Source of the DNA: Phymorhynchus buccinoides
Taxonomy: Eukaryota > Mollusca > Gastropoda > Neogastropoda > Raphitomidae
Reading direction: 5' to 3'
NCBI GenBank assembly: GCA_017654935.2
Contig: CM065683.1
Location: forward strand, 2,648,219 to 2,712,218
DNA: 64,000 bases
Made by a program: the position numbers and the translations under genes. Below, one piece after another: positions 31,716 to 43,114 of the stretch (position 1 is its first letter; the number at the start of each line of letters is the position of its first letter). The notes below the pieces were generated by a model that saw nothing but the letters and a program-made list of their open reading frames with translations, ran no database searches and had not been told where the DNA came from.

Positions 31716-32631
31716 AAGCATATACAAAACGAAAGTTCAAAGTGCAACTAAATACAAAAACAAATTCCTCTTCTTCATGGAAACCAAATCCCTTCGCGTG
31801 CATTGAATTGTTGTCATGACACCATCAACTTTGGCGCAGATAGACAGAGAGGGAAGGCGGGGGTGGGGCGGTTGGATTTAGCACCCATTGACGCAGCATC
31901 ACGTCAGAACCCACTGAACGGGTGCTGACTGGCTGGGTCTGTCTCGCCCATTATATGGAAACGAAAGCGTGTCCTGGGTGTAAAAGTTGTGACTAAATCT
32001 TCGATAGGTGCCGGAATTATCCTTAAAGTGATGTTCCAGTTGTTCGTTAGGCCTGCTTTCTGTTGTGGTTTAGTGAGGAATACGTAGTTCTGTTTTCTTT
32101 TCTTTTTTTGTCGGAGTGTTGCACACAGATAACTCTTGTCAGATAATGAGTGGCCCTTGGTGGGTGGATAATGTTTTGTCTTGCAAAGAGTTTCACAGAG
32201 ATACTTGATGTCAATTGTTTTCCATTTTATTATGCGTAGTTGTCTTTTCTGGCGGCAAATTTCTTCCTAGGTGTCCTTTGGTAAAGAAGATGCACGTGAA
32301 AGGAATGTTCCTTGGTTTGCGAGCAGGACATTTCTCTCTCTCTCTGCTCAGTGGACATGGCTCAAAATAATAACCCTCCCTCGCCGCTCCCCCTCCCATC
32401 CCCCGTCAAAATGAAGAAAATAATTTCAAATGAAAATTGGGAAATTAATAAGGTAATAAATGAAGAATGAACTGGGAAGATCAGTAACCTGGGCTTACCA
32501 TGATATATGCAAACTGAAAATGACCTGAAGGAATTTTAGAAACACGGATGAGGCACTATGGATGTGCAAAACTGGAACGACCAAATAACAGGCTTCATTT
32601 CGGACAAGGCAAGTGAAAGGAAAGAAAGGAA

Positions 32632-32635
<4 letters not shown>
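31716..32635. other. No recognised gene; counterpart of 21881-22770
   Basis: Near-identical to the contig A stretch apart from scattered substitutions. Confidence 0.5.

Positions 32636-32684
<49 letters not shown>
32636..32684. repeat. (GA)n microsatellite
   Basis: Counterpart of 22772-22831, shorter. Confidence 0.95.
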
Positions 32685-32690
<6 letters not shown>

Positions 32691-33398
32691 TACAGTTTAT
32701 TTAAATAAAAAGGTGACATTAACTCTAGCGCCATGTATTTTTTGACATTCTTGTTTGCTCGTTGCATCTCAACCAACTATATTTTCGAGGGCGCATGCGT
32801 TTTAGTTTAACGTAAGAAACGGTGACATAAGCTTTAAAAATGGACGAACATATGGCAGGGTGCTTGGCAGTGAGTGTCTTTGCATTTGGTAGAAGTGTAG
32901 AGTGATGTTATGAGCGAATGCATTCGCCCACGGTGCTAGAACTAAGAAGAGTTAAGAAATGAAGAGAAGAAACAAGTTATGGTTGTAGCAAAATATAAAG
33001 TGTTCCTGTGCAATGATCAACATGTTGTGCATCGATGAAAATAATATGAAGAAAATGAGCAAGCAAATGAGCCAGACTAAAAGTGCAAAGCGTAATAGGC
33101 AGAAAAGCATATTTCAAATAGTCATTAGACAGCGCACAGAATAAGTACAAAAGCGGAAACTTAAGTTAAATCCATAACAGACGTATACCCACAAGTTAAA
33201 ACGGATGAAAGGATATTACAAGTTTCAATTGAAATTATTTCATCGTCCCTTAAATTAAATTAACAATTTCCTCTTGTTTAAAAAAAAATGTGCTAATATT
33301 ATCGTTCTCTTTGATTCTCCTTTTCATTTTCCTTTACTGAATCCTGTAATGTACATTAATGTTGATCCTGAAATGCTGTGATAAAATGTGTTTGCAGT
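32685..33398. other. No recognised feature
   Basis: Counterpart of 22832-23536. Confidence 0.5.
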
Positions 33399-33512
33399 GT
33401 GTGCATAGGGGAGGACTACAGCGAAAAAGACGCGATCCACCTGAACAAACAGCTTGCAGAACATCCATCACAGAAGACGAGTTTGCAGAGAAGACACCAG
33501 CAGCGACAATAA
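33399..33512 (+). CDS. Weak candidate 3' exon, contig B copy
   Basis: Same 37-codon frame as at 23537-23650, open to the same TAA, with Phe to Tyr, Ser to Ile and Gln to His changes. It follows the same TTTGCAG. Function unknown; it may be chance. Confidence 0.18.
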   Translation: MCIGEDYSEKDAIHLNKQLAEHPSQKTSLQRRHQQRQ

Positions 33513-33714
33513 CGATTCTACCGTGAAGAAACCATCGTCGGCATCTCTTCAGTGACTAAGCCAACATCATCAACATCGGTTCATTATATGGGAGGAAGAA
33601 GATACCTGAAAAACACTTGGTCTACGCGAAAAAGCTAGTTTCGGTTCTGAGGCATGTGCTAGTTTCGGTTTCGGGGGAGGGTGTGTGAGTGTGTTTTGTT
33701 GTGCGTGCGTGCGT

Positions 33715-33776
<62 letters not shown>

Positions 33777-33875
33777 CAACTCTCTCTCTTGAAAACACGC
33801 ACACACACACTGACACACACATACGCACGCACACACACATGCACGCACGCACGCACCTACTGACACACACACAGG
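33715..33875. repeat. Compound (CT)n / (CA)n / (GCAC)n microsatellite
   Basis: Counterpart of 23853-24016. Confidence 0.95.
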
Positions 33876-34016
33876 CTGCACACGCGCGCGTGTCGCGCGC
33901 ACTATAGACCTCAAGCTCGACACAAAAGTCGTAATTTTAAGCGACCTCAATTTTTTTTCAAAAAGAATTGTTGAAGAGCCCTGACTGTAGAAGACTCACT
34001 ACTCTTATTGACCCGA

Positions 34017-34393
34017 GGGCCCAGCCACACGAGTCGATTCATTGCGACCCGATTTTAACGTTTGTGAGGCACGATATAAAAAATGATGTACAAAAAAAAA
34101 AAAAAAAAGAAGAAAAAAATTCTACTGTCTAAATAAATCGGATGAAATCCCTACTAGTTATATTTCACTATATTGTAGTCTCCCGTACGACACGAATCTG
34201 ATAAAATGTCTTATTTTTGTATCGGACATTTCTATTTGATTCGTGCATTGCGGTCTACAGGAGTAGAGTCAAGGAAAATAGTAGTGTTATTTTTGTAAAT
34301 GACGGAAGTATTTCACGCGAATCAGGACTCGCAGACATCGTCGCAATCGCATCGTATTGGGGTCAAATCGTATGCAGTGTGGCGGCTAGAGCC
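34017..34393. mobile_element. Foldback element FB-2, second locus (contig B)
   Basis: As at 24151-24500, but interrupted near 34093 by a poly-A run followed by GAAGAAAAAAA, absent from the copies in A and C. Confidence 0.7.
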
Positions 34394-34438
34394 TGTATTC
34401 ACGTTGAGGTAGTATGAGACTCATGATATCTTCAGGGG

Positions 34439-34576
34439 TGGATGACCAGTAACAAGCTCACACTGAACGGTGAAAAGACCGAGCTGATGCCTGTTGGCAC
34501 CTCCTCTTCCCTGAAGAAGGTTGAAACAGATTCCATCAATATTGTTGAATCTGAATTCGGGAGAAAAAAAAACTAG
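34439..34576 (+). mobile_element. LINE reverse-transcriptase fragment
   Basis: A 45-codon frame ending in TAG reads WMTSNKLTLNGEKTELMPVG, then TSSSLKKVETD and SINIVES. WMxxNKLxLNxxKTE is the conserved block after the catalytic YADD region in CR1/L2-type reverse transcriptases. It is isolated: no upstream or downstream RT blocks join it, so it is a short relic. Confidence 0.85.
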
Positions 34577-34994
34577 GGGAGAGCATTTCGTGAAAATTAG
34601 AGTTGTTTACCACCATTACTCGGTCAAATACCTTAGCAACAATGGCGTCGAAGCTTGAAACTGCAGGACGCGAGTCCGCGACTTGCAAACATTTTTTTAA
34701 AAGAAGAAAATAGGGGTGGCCAGTGGCCACAAACTGATTAAACTGGCAAAATGTGACGTAAAAATATGAATGACATAATTTTTTAGAATGACGCAGACGG
34801 TGTTCAAAAGTGCTTGTATGTCTGCTCAAGCACACGAGGCGAGAGCTGGGGATCTACCATAACTTCCCCTGTTTGACCTATTGAATTAGGCAAGATCACT
34901 CCCACACACCATGAAATTACTCGCATTATTTCCGAACATTTCATATTCAGGCGCTTACAAGACAGTTGTGTCATTTGACCCAAAAGATCCATCG
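34577..34994. other. No recognised feature
   Basis: Non-repetitive sequence shared with contig C (57288-57715). Small minus-strand frames have no recognisable domain. Confidence 0.5.
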
Positions 34995-35155
34995 CGTTGT
35001 TCACCCAACTTATAAAAAAAAATATGCACCCCCCTCCCCCTCCCCTTTATTCTCATCTCCTCCAAAACCCTTCCCCCCTCCCCCTCCCCTTTATTCTCCC
35101 TCCTAAAACCCTCCCCCCCCCCCCCCCTTGTCGACGGGGCTATAATTTTAATCTT

Positions 35156-35238
<83 letters not shown>

Positions 35239-35245
35239 TCTCTCT
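34995..35245. repeat. CCCCTCC-type tract followed by (CT)n
   Basis: Two ~50-bp copies of a CTCCCCTTTATTCTC-containing segment, a long C run, then CT repeats. Confidence 0.9.
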
Positions 35246-35690
35246 GTACATGCATGTGTGCCTGCGTGCGTGTGTCCATATTCTTCAGTGAACGTAAACC
35301 AAAACAAGTGAGAAAAACCGAAAGAAGTACGAAATCGTGAGGCTAAGAGAGATAGCTAGTGTTCATATAGTGAAATGAGGGAAAGAGATCCGTACATGTG
35401 CAAAGAGTAAAAGGCAAGGGAGCTAAGGCCTCCTTACTGGAACCTAACATCAATGTTGACGTTCCCCCTATCTTGTTTTGTCTGGTCTGGTCTCCCCTTT
35501 TATCGTTTATTTTTTCAGATTTCAGAAACCATTCCGCTCCGAAGCAATATTTTTAGAAACGCGTTCACAGAGAAACCCTACTTTCTTATTCTTTGAGAGG
35601 AAGAGGGCTTTTTTTTGGTCCTGACATCTGGACTGAGATGTAACGCTTTGTTGGAACAAATCGTTCTAAAGTAATGTTTTCAGGCAACTG
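35246..35690. other. No recognised feature
   Basis: Non-repetitive sequence with a near-identical counterpart at 57910-58355. Confidence 0.5.
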
Positions 35691-36060
35691 GAAGGAAATA
35701 AAGACAACTCAACTCAAACGTTTTATTGATGAGGCCTTGTGCCCGTATCACATATAGGGTATATTAATGGACAAGGAAGAGAGGAAAATAAAGACAACTC
35801 AACTCAAACATGTTATTGATGAGGCCTTGTGCCCGTATCACATATAGGGTATGTTAATGGACAAGAAAGGAAGGAAATAAAGGAAGAGGAAAATAAAGAC
35901 AACTCAAACATTTTATTGATTAGGCATTGTGCCCGTATCACACATAGGGTATATTAATGGACAAGAAAGGAAATAAAGGAAGAGGAAAATAAAGACTCGA
36001 CTCGACTCAAACATTTTATTGATGATGCCTTCTGCCCGTATCACATAGGGTGTATTAATA
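35691..36060. repeat. Four tandem copies of a 90-103-bp retroelement-tail-like unit
   Basis: TTATTGATGAGGC-type landmarks lie near 35721, 35811, 35911 and 36014. Each unit has AATAAAGACAACTCAACTCA, TTTTATTGATGAGG, GTGCCCGTATCACATA and GGGTATATTAATGGACAAG. AATAAAG followed by ACTCA/ACTCG pentamers resembles the 3' tail of a SINE or LINE that has become a tandem repeat. Confidence 0.8.
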
Positions 36061-36760
36061 AAGGACGAGAAAGAAAGGAAGGAAGATAATAAATAAATAA
36101 AGAATGCATGAAGGAAAGAGAAGAGGAAAGAGCGGTAAAGAAAGAGAAGGCAGAAAGACTACACAACCAACGAACAGTCCATGCACAGACATGCATGTCA
36201 TTCCCTGACCTTTTTTTTACATTTGACCTTACGTTTCCTTTCTTAACTTGACAGTAAAATGAAGTAAGAGTTGAAGCAGTAAGTTGCTGGCCTAATGGAA
36301 CCCACAAAGAATCATCAGAAAGCTAGTGTTCACATAGCATTAATACAACCTGGAACAACTTCTCAAATTATATTTATTCCAAAAGGCGAAATTTGCCCAA
36401 TTATGCAAGTCTGTTGGCGGCGAACACCCTACGCAGGAAACTGCAAAACATTCGAAGCGTTTGCAGCGAGAAAGCGCAAACACGAACGACTCTTCGGGAT
36501 TCTTCTGTCGAGCGCTACTTAGCAAAAAAACAAAGCTTAGGCAACGCTGTCCTGGTTCATGGCAGAAGCTCTGATGTGTTTTGGGGTCCAGTTGTTGTCT
36601 GGGCTGGTCTCTGGCCAATAGGCCTGATAAGGTTTTCCGCGACAATGGCCACTAAAACCATACATCAAAGTAGGCCCGTTGTTTTTTTTAATTTTATAAA
36701 TCAGCCTGTTTCTGCCAAGAAAAAGTTATAACTGTCTTTTTCTTCTATAGACTGTGTACG
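36061..36760. other. No recognised gene; near-identical in contig C
   Basis: Overlapping frames of 75-112 codons exist on both strands (36295-36522, 36393-36731 and 36340-36645 minus). They are the same in contig C because the DNA is nearly identical, so conservation adds nothing. No domain is recognisable. Confidence 0.5.
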
Positions 36761-37342
36761 TAAAGGTGCACCCTGACGGATGAGTTGGATTTGTAAAAAA
36801 AAAACACGTCGAGATCACCAGGAAAAAACCCTTTACAGAGATTGCAACACTCATTTTGCTCTGGTTTCCTAGAAATCAAACCGGCAAATCGGCGATTCCT
36901 CCTTGGCGGGGGTGCTGGCAAGTCAAATTCTTTCACCCCAACGAGGAGTGTGCCGTGCCGTATCTTTTCTAATGGCCGCCTGCATTCAGACCAAATGGTT
37001 TGCACGACATTTTCGCAATACAAGCCTTTTTTTTAATTTAATTTTTAAAAGTTAATCAGTTTATTTTAAGGAGTTTCGCTCACAACAAAAGAAACAGCTC
37101 AATTTTTTTTTTACTGCACTACAAAAAAGAAGAAAACGCTTCAACCACAATGAGTGGCCTCCACCCACCCCATCCAAAATGGCTCTCTCTCTCTCCGCCA
37201 AGGAGGAATCGCCGTTTTTGACGGTTTGATTTCTAGGAAACCAGAGCAAAGTGATTGTTCGGATCCTTGTAAAGGCTGTCTTTTTGGTGATCTCGACGTG
37301 TTTCTTGCAAAAACGCGTTCAGTCGTCAGGGTGCACCTTTAA
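36761..37342. mobile_element. Foldback element FB-1, second locus (contig B)
   Basis: Left end TAAAGGTGCACCCTGACGG, right end GTCAGGGTGCACCTTTAA, with arms matching the copy at 4251-4806. Flanking bases TGTGTACG (36753-36760) and TGTGTACT (37343-37350) match at seven of eight positions, suggesting an 8-bp target-site duplication as in hAT-type transposition. No transposase. Confidence 0.85.
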
Positions 37343-37672
37343 TGTGTACTTGTTCGCAGATTGGATAGATTAGTTGTATGTTCTCCTGTAGATTTGTGCC
37401 CTTTTACATAAGCCTATGAACAATCCCCATTTCCAGGCAACCGACTCTTTCGTCATTGCGAATAGACATATACTTATTCTTCTCTTTTTCAATTATTTCA
37501 TGTGCCAAATTCTGTCCTTTTTTTTTCATTTACTTGATTTTTTATGTCAATTGCTTGATTGATGCATGGTAATGAATGTGTGAGTGAGAGGGCAAGGTGC
37601 AAAGAAGCTATTGTAGCTTATCCTTTTTACCCTCAATAAAACACTCGTATTCGTTCTCTCTCTCTCGCTCTC

Positions 37673-37703
<31 letters not shown>

Positions 37704-38460
37704 CTCTCTCTCTCTCTCTCTCCACCCACCAGCCCACTGTTTTCCACTTTTTCTGATCGGAGAATGAAGGGGGAGATTAATCACTGGGTGATTTCAATTT
37801 TCAACGCATGAAAAGGTTCGTTCCAGACATTATTTTTTTGATCTCCTGTAAAATAACAAAGGATCCATGATTCTCATTTTCTCTTTTCCTCTACTATTTT
37901 GTTTGTTCAGTTCTCGACCGAAGACCCGGAAATTATTGTCCAAGTTTGGTTCGTCCGTGCGTGTGCACATCCGCCCGTTCGCAAAGGGAGCTAACTCGCG
38001 CGAAGGAACGTTGCGCCCGTTCGCTTCATTTTCTTGTAATCGTTGCTGTTGTTGTTGTTGTTTATCTGAAAGAGAAATCGAGTTACGTAAGAACACTCCT
38101 ATTCGAGCAAAGATTTTAAAGAACTAACATCGTTTCTAACAACGCATCGCATCAATCCTATGCACTTCAATTGTTGTTTTTCTTCTTTTCCCCTCCACTT
38201 CTTATAACTGAACTAAAACAAAAATCACAAACAAGTTAAGATAGGAAAAGAAGTGAAGTATAAAAAAAACCCACCTACATTTTCCTCTCAAACAAGAGAC
38301 AAAGCCTTCAAGGCTCACTCGAACTACGGAACATTTGGGACAACAACAAACAAAGATTGAGGGTGGTGTCTAAAGTACAAGATTGTCAATTAAATTTTTA
38401 ATGTATAAATGAAAGTATCGTTAATGGATACAATCGAACAACTATTATACTATAGACTCA
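37343..38460. other. Intergenic-like block with a retroelement-tail repeat and CT tract
   Basis: 37569-37645 contains GAGAGGGCAAGGTGCAAAGA and GGGTAAAAAGGATAAG in reverse, a tail-like motif related to 46730-46790. A CT tract with GTC breaks follows (about 37657-37722). An 86-codon plus frame and an 88-codon minus frame (37830-38127) overlap completely; the minus one has a CAA/CAG run giving six Gln. No gene supported. Confidence 0.5.
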
Positions 38461-38500
38461 TTTCCTGTTAACTTCGTTAACACGAGTGAGCCCAAAAGAC
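38461..38500 (+). repeat. Short dispersed direct repeat
   Basis: CTGTTAACTTCGTTAACACG then AGTGAGCCCAAAAGAC. A diverged copy is at about 40443-40484 and further copies are in contig C near 61096 and 63135. It could be an end of an unrecognised element. Confidence 0.5.
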
Positions 38501-38869
38501 TTTTCCCAAGGCAATGAGGCGATGTCTCATTTGTTACCTTTTTTTGTCTGCATTTTCTGACTTACTTTTAGCGTGACCTAGTTTCTTTATTAGGTAACAT
38601 TAGTTTCATCGTAGCTATTTCACCGTATTAGTCAACAGGCGTAGCTTATTTTGAGCATCTTCGTGACTATGCCATCGACTGTCAGGATCTAGGTCTGTGT
38701 GTGAATATACCTGTGTGAACTGGATCCGTGTCTCTGTGTCTTTTTCCATGTATGTCTGTCTGTCTTTATGTCAATGTCTGTCTCCTGTAACTCTAACTGC
38801 TCTGTTCGTCCGTATATGTCACCATGTCTGTCTGTATTATGCAAATATATACATAGAGGTGTGTGTGTG

Positions 38870-38935
38870 TCAAGTCAAGTCAAAATGATCTTTATTGACA
38901 ATAAAAGAATAAGCTTGATAAAGCTTTTTTTAAAT
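38870..38935 (-). mobile_element. Retroelement 3' tail with TTGAC repeats
   Basis: On the minus strand this reads AATAAAGATCATTTTGACTT and then GACTTGAC: a polyadenylation-like signal followed by a TTGAC pentamer tail. The body upstream is not recognisable. Confidence 0.5.
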
Positions 38936-39387
38936 CCTCTCTGTGTGTGTGTGCGCGCGCTTGCGCTTGCGCGCGCATGTAATATACTGAAAAAAAGTGG
39001 GCAAGTTTGAAAGTGATTTCCTGCTCCATACAATATTATGCAGAAACCGGCTTTGTTCTTCTTTACTTTCTTTCTTGTGAGGTTCTCCTTCTCTTTTCTT
39101 TGTGTCTGTGCACTTTCCCTGACAACTAGGTTTCACGTTTTTGCATTCTTTGTCTCGTTTTCGTACTGTATTAAAAAAATATCAATGAAAATCGCAGTCA
39201 ATGGAATAAAAATGTTAATAAGATCAAATAAAATAAGAGATAACTAGCATATATGTTTACATAAATTATGGGCGGTGTTGTTGTGTGCTTGTGTGTAAAA
39301 TATAATCTGTTTTTAATATATCATTGTATTCTCTAAGGGGGAGAGAATAAAAAACTATTTCTTCACTTCTGATAAATGATAGAAACT
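38936..39387. other. No recognised feature
   Basis: A GC-palindromic GTGCGCGCGCTTGCGCTTGC stretch near 38950, then AT-rich sequence. Confidence 0.45.
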
Positions 39388-40036
39388 CACTGGCGTAGGA
39401 ACGGGGGTAAGGCAGGGGGGGGGGGGGCAGCTGCCCCCCTGGCTTCGAGGAGGGGGGGCAGACGTATGTCTCTGCCCCCCAAAAAAATTATAACGGCAAA
39501 ACCCCCAACACAAAAACAATAGAAAGGACACAAGGAAACGAAAGAGTTAATAGTCTCAGCCCATTCACTACACATTGCTGTCATGGACTGTGGTACTGCA
39601 TCAAAGATGGATTTGAGGGGGGTTACAAGGGTTCCACCCCCTCAGACAAAAAAATGGAAAGAAAAAGAGGAAGACAAATTGTAGTTCCATGCTACAGTTA
39701 TTCTCTCTCACGAGAAGCCTTGATTGCATCTTTTACATTCAAATTATCATCAGCTTCTGGGAGGCAATCCCCCCAGACCCATCACCCCACCCCAACTGAC
39801 CACTTGGAGCTACCCCCTCCTCCCCTCTTCAATGACTGGCTGATCCGCCCCAAACATGGTTGCATTTTTATGCTTTTTAGTTGTCTCCTTTCAATTCACA
39901 TCATGTTTTATTTCATTCATAGATTTTTTATATCATTGATTATGATTAGGTTTAAAAAATAAACAATAATAAAAGTATTGTTGTAGGAATTTACTAAGTC
40001 TTTCGGGAGATGGGAAACAACGTTCCTACGCCACTA
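39388..40036. mobile_element. hAT-like non-autonomous DNA element (contig B)
   Basis: Ends are inverted: CACTGGCGTAGGAACG on the left, CGTTCCTACGCCACTA on the right. A G run, a GGGGCAGCTGCCCCCC palindrome and CAGACGTATGTCTCTGCCCC follow inside the left end. CA(G/C)TGGCGTAG ends are typical of hAT non-autonomous elements. The 102-codon frame inside has no transposase features. The contig C copy (62016-62771) keeps a longer C-rich right end. Confidence 0.65.
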
Positions 40037-40600
40037 AGACACTTCCTTCAGTTTTATTGTATTCGTGATGATTCTTTTAATGTACCCTAGAGTTTTTATT
40101 GTGAGCTGAACTTATATTTTGCGATTTGCTTTTTTTCGTTCCCCCAATAAAGAGATGTTTTGTTTTTTTTAACGCTTTGGCACTTTGGCAATCAATCAAA
40201 TTAAAACAAGGTTACAAAGAGACAAAAAGGGGTGTTGGGTTCTTGTTTTTGTTATATAAAGGGGAAACTAAGAAACAGGATTAACGATTGTCTAGGTATA
40301 AGTGCATATGTGTAATGTACAGTGCTATTTCGACACACACTATTATCATTTTTTTATTAAAAGGATTACACACAACAATCACGCGCGCGCACATATTTTT
40401 GTTTTCGAGATCTGTCTCTCTGTGGGTAAATGGGGGTAAATGTCTGTTAACTTAGTTACCCACGATGTTGAGCCCAAAAGACTACTAAAATAACCGCACC
40501 GTTTGTTGTGTGCATTTCGGGAAGCACACGTCTTTCGCTAACTGCGCCCAAACTAAGCCGCACCCCATCTTGATGTTTACAACTTACAAAGGCCCCTCCT
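40037..40600. other. No recognised feature
   Basis: AT-rich sequence containing the second copy of the GAGCCCAAAAGAC repeat (about 40443-40484) and a GC-alternating patch near 40382. Confidence 0.45.
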
Positions 40601-40608
40601 CTCCCTCT

Positions 40609-40643
40609 ATTTTAGAGTAGAGTTCGCTTTAGTTCATTCAGTT
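40609..40643 (+). promoter_or_regulatory. Possible core promoter
   Basis: TATTTTAG at 40609-40616 lies 31 bases before the A of TCAGTT (40638-40643), an initiator-like match at TATA-box spacing, about 200 bases upstream of the exon-like block. In contig C the initiator-like TCAGTT remains but the TATTTTAG segment is absent. Suggestive only. Confidence 0.25.
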
Positions 40644-40844
40644 GGAGTGCCTCTGTATTCTTCCTTAGCTGAGTTTATTTATTTTATTTGCAAACTCTAG
40701 TTCTAACCCAATCTTCGACCCATTTCCGGATTGGGCTTTTTTCGTGAATCATCCGTGGCTGACGCACCTGCAGGATCCATACGTCTAGGTGTGTAGATTG
40801 CAAGGTTATATGAGGAGCGGTAGTGTGGAAGGGATGTGAGGGAC

Positions 40845-40940
40845 ATGTCTGCCGCTCGGCGACAATATAATTATCTTGTTCCTGCTTGTTTTTTTTGTTC
40901 TTTTTTATCTGTTACTTCGCATCGCGCCAAGTTCTGAGCT
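40845..40940 (+). pseudogene. Broken counterpart of the signal-peptide exon
   Basis: It starts ATGTCTGCCGCTCGGCGA and ends at CCAAGTTCTGAGCT before GTAAGTGT, exactly as at 63512-63591. A T-rich insertion and small deletions shift the frame, so the hydrophobic core is lost. It lies within 160 bases of the contig end, so consensus error is a likely cause. Confidence 0.4.
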
Positions 40941-41000
40941 GTAAGTGTGTAATTACAGTTCTATTCTCTTTTCTTTCTTTTCTCTCTTCTTTAATCTTCT

Positions 41001-41500
41001 NNNNNNNNNNNNNNNNNNNNNNNNNNNNNNNNNNNNNNNNNNNNNNNNNNNNNNNNNNNNNNNNNNNNNNNNNNNNNNNNNNNNNNNNNNNNNNNNNNNN
41101 NNNNNNNNNNNNNNNNNNNNNNNNNNNNNNNNNNNNNNNNNNNNNNNNNNNNNNNNNNNNNNNNNNNNNNNNNNNNNNNNNNNNNNNNNNNNNNNNNNNN
41201 NNNNNNNNNNNNNNNNNNNNNNNNNNNNNNNNNNNNNNNNNNNNNNNNNNNNNNNNNNNNNNNNNNNNNNNNNNNNNNNNNNNNNNNNNNNNNNNNNNNN
41301 NNNNNNNNNNNNNNNNNNNNNNNNNNNNNNNNNNNNNNNNNNNNNNNNNNNNNNNNNNNNNNNNNNNNNNNNNNNNNNNNNNNNNNNNNNNNNNNNNNNN
41401 NNNNNNNNNNNNNNNNNNNNNNNNNNNNNNNNNNNNNNNNNNNNNNNNNNNNNNNNNNNNNNNNNNNNNNNNNNNNNNNNNNNNNNNNNNNNNNNNNNNN
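41001..41500. other. Assembly gap of 500 N
   Basis: Exactly 500 N. Contig B stops where contig C, at the homologous place, enters a ~400-base polypyrimidine tract (63605-64000), which probably explains the break. Confidence 0.99.
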
Positions 41501-41800
41501 CACATATTCCTGGAATATAGAGACGGGACAATGAGACGTGGGCACAATGACGGGACACATATGTGATGGGATATAGATACGGGGACATACATACACGACG
41601 TGACATATAGACAAACATAATAATTATAGAGATGGGGAACCATGTGGTTAGAAACGGGTGACAACTGGAGACAGGGGAACAATGACAGGGACACATAGGG
41701 GACAGGGACACATAGAGAAGGGGACTCATAGAGACAGGGACATAAGGATGGGGACACATAGTGACAGGGACTATAGAGATGGGGACGCACAGACAAGAAC
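41501..41800. repeat. ~18-bp purine-rich minisatellite, inverted relative to contig A
   Basis: GGGACACATAGAGACAGGGA-type units repeat imperfectly. They are the reverse complement of the motif at 2880-3085, although the sequence that follows (41895 onward) has the same orientation as in contig A. Confidence 0.8.
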
Positions 41801-41894
41801 GGGGCTGTGCTACCCCGGGCTGACCCCGGTTTGAACGTCCAGGTCTAGGCTATGACCCCCTGTCAGTTTCACTGTGACGGCCATTCTTGGATGT

Positions 41895-43114
41895 ACCGAA
41901 AACGGAAACAAAAGGAAAACGCTCACTGGTCATGTCCATGAAATGCATGATATTGAAGAAATGCTTCGTTTTCAACACTCGTGTCATATTACAACGGGTG
42001 ACGGGTATCTTATACACAAGGACTATCATGTTTGTTGTAACTGAACCGGAACGTTTTCAAACTCAGCCTCCATTTGTTTCTTGTCGTCTGCTGATTGGGG
42101 TGTTTCATATCTTCAATGTCAACGTTTGGTTGATTGTACGTGATATGATAGCAAGCAATACTACGACATACTATTGCGAAATAGTTGTCACACGATGGGA
42201 TCTTATAGACCTTATGAGATACTAACGATGATTTTGATTTGAAAACCACCACCACTGAAAATACGTAAACAAGTAAAAGCGTTCTCGCCTTCTTTCCCAC
42301 CCCAATCCTAAAGACATCGGTCGTGAAATGATTTAAACCCAAAACTATAAACCGACCCTTCAGTAAAACACAAGTGCGCGCCCTCACACACACCCACATC
42401 CATCCACTGCCCTCTCTACTACTATACTATACTCTATTCCACGATGACCCCGCCGCGCACGCACACAAACGCGCAAACACGCACACTACACACACACACC
42501 CACTCACACACACACACACCACACACACCACACTCACCACTATCGCTACGCCACACGCGCCTTCTTTTGTTTCTGAAAAGACTATCAAATCCTAAATAAT
42601 TAATTAATATGAGAATTAATAAGATAGACCCAAAATATGAACCGCACAGGGAGAGAGAGAGAGAAAGAGAAACAGTCAGACAGTTGAAGAAAGGATAATC
42701 GGAAAATGCACCGAGAAAGCTAAAAGCGAATAGTTATGACAAGCGTAAAACGCGTGAAAAGCGTGCATAATGGTGTTATTGTGTCCGTGTAGTCCTATCT
42801 TAGCCAATCTCGTACAACCATGCACGCGCCTCATTTTAAATTTCTTTTGAAGTTTTTTTTTCTTTCTTGAACTGTGCGTCTGCAAGACGACGGCCCTATG
42901 TGGTCGTCTGCTGCGCCATATTGGATTTCTGACATCTGTACATTTGAAATGAAAGGTAAGTGGTTTGTGTTTACATTCTTTGTGTGTCTTAAGCGTCGAC
43001 AAAATATTATTGTCTTTATAAGCGTTGTAGATGGACAGATGACAGTGCGAGAGCTGCCGGAATTCTGATGTTGTTGTGTGGAAAAACGACCGGTTTTAGC
43101 TGATGGTGTCCCTG
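41895..43114. other. Counterpart of 3086-4250
   Basis: Collinear with contig A, including CA-rich tracts (42380-42560). Many single-base differences cluster near the contig start, as at the start of contig B. No gene seen. Confidence 0.7.

Noticed and set aside
36295..36731. Overlapping frames of 75, 101 and 112 codons preserved in contigs B and C
   Set aside because: The DNA is almost identical in both copies, so preservation shows recent duplication, not constraint. Frames on both strands are equally preserved.
37830..38127. Gln-run frame on the minus strand and Cys-run frame on the plus strand
   Set aside because: Both cover the same bases, and the only difference in contig C is silent in one and Lys/Arg in the other. 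No way to choose and no domain.
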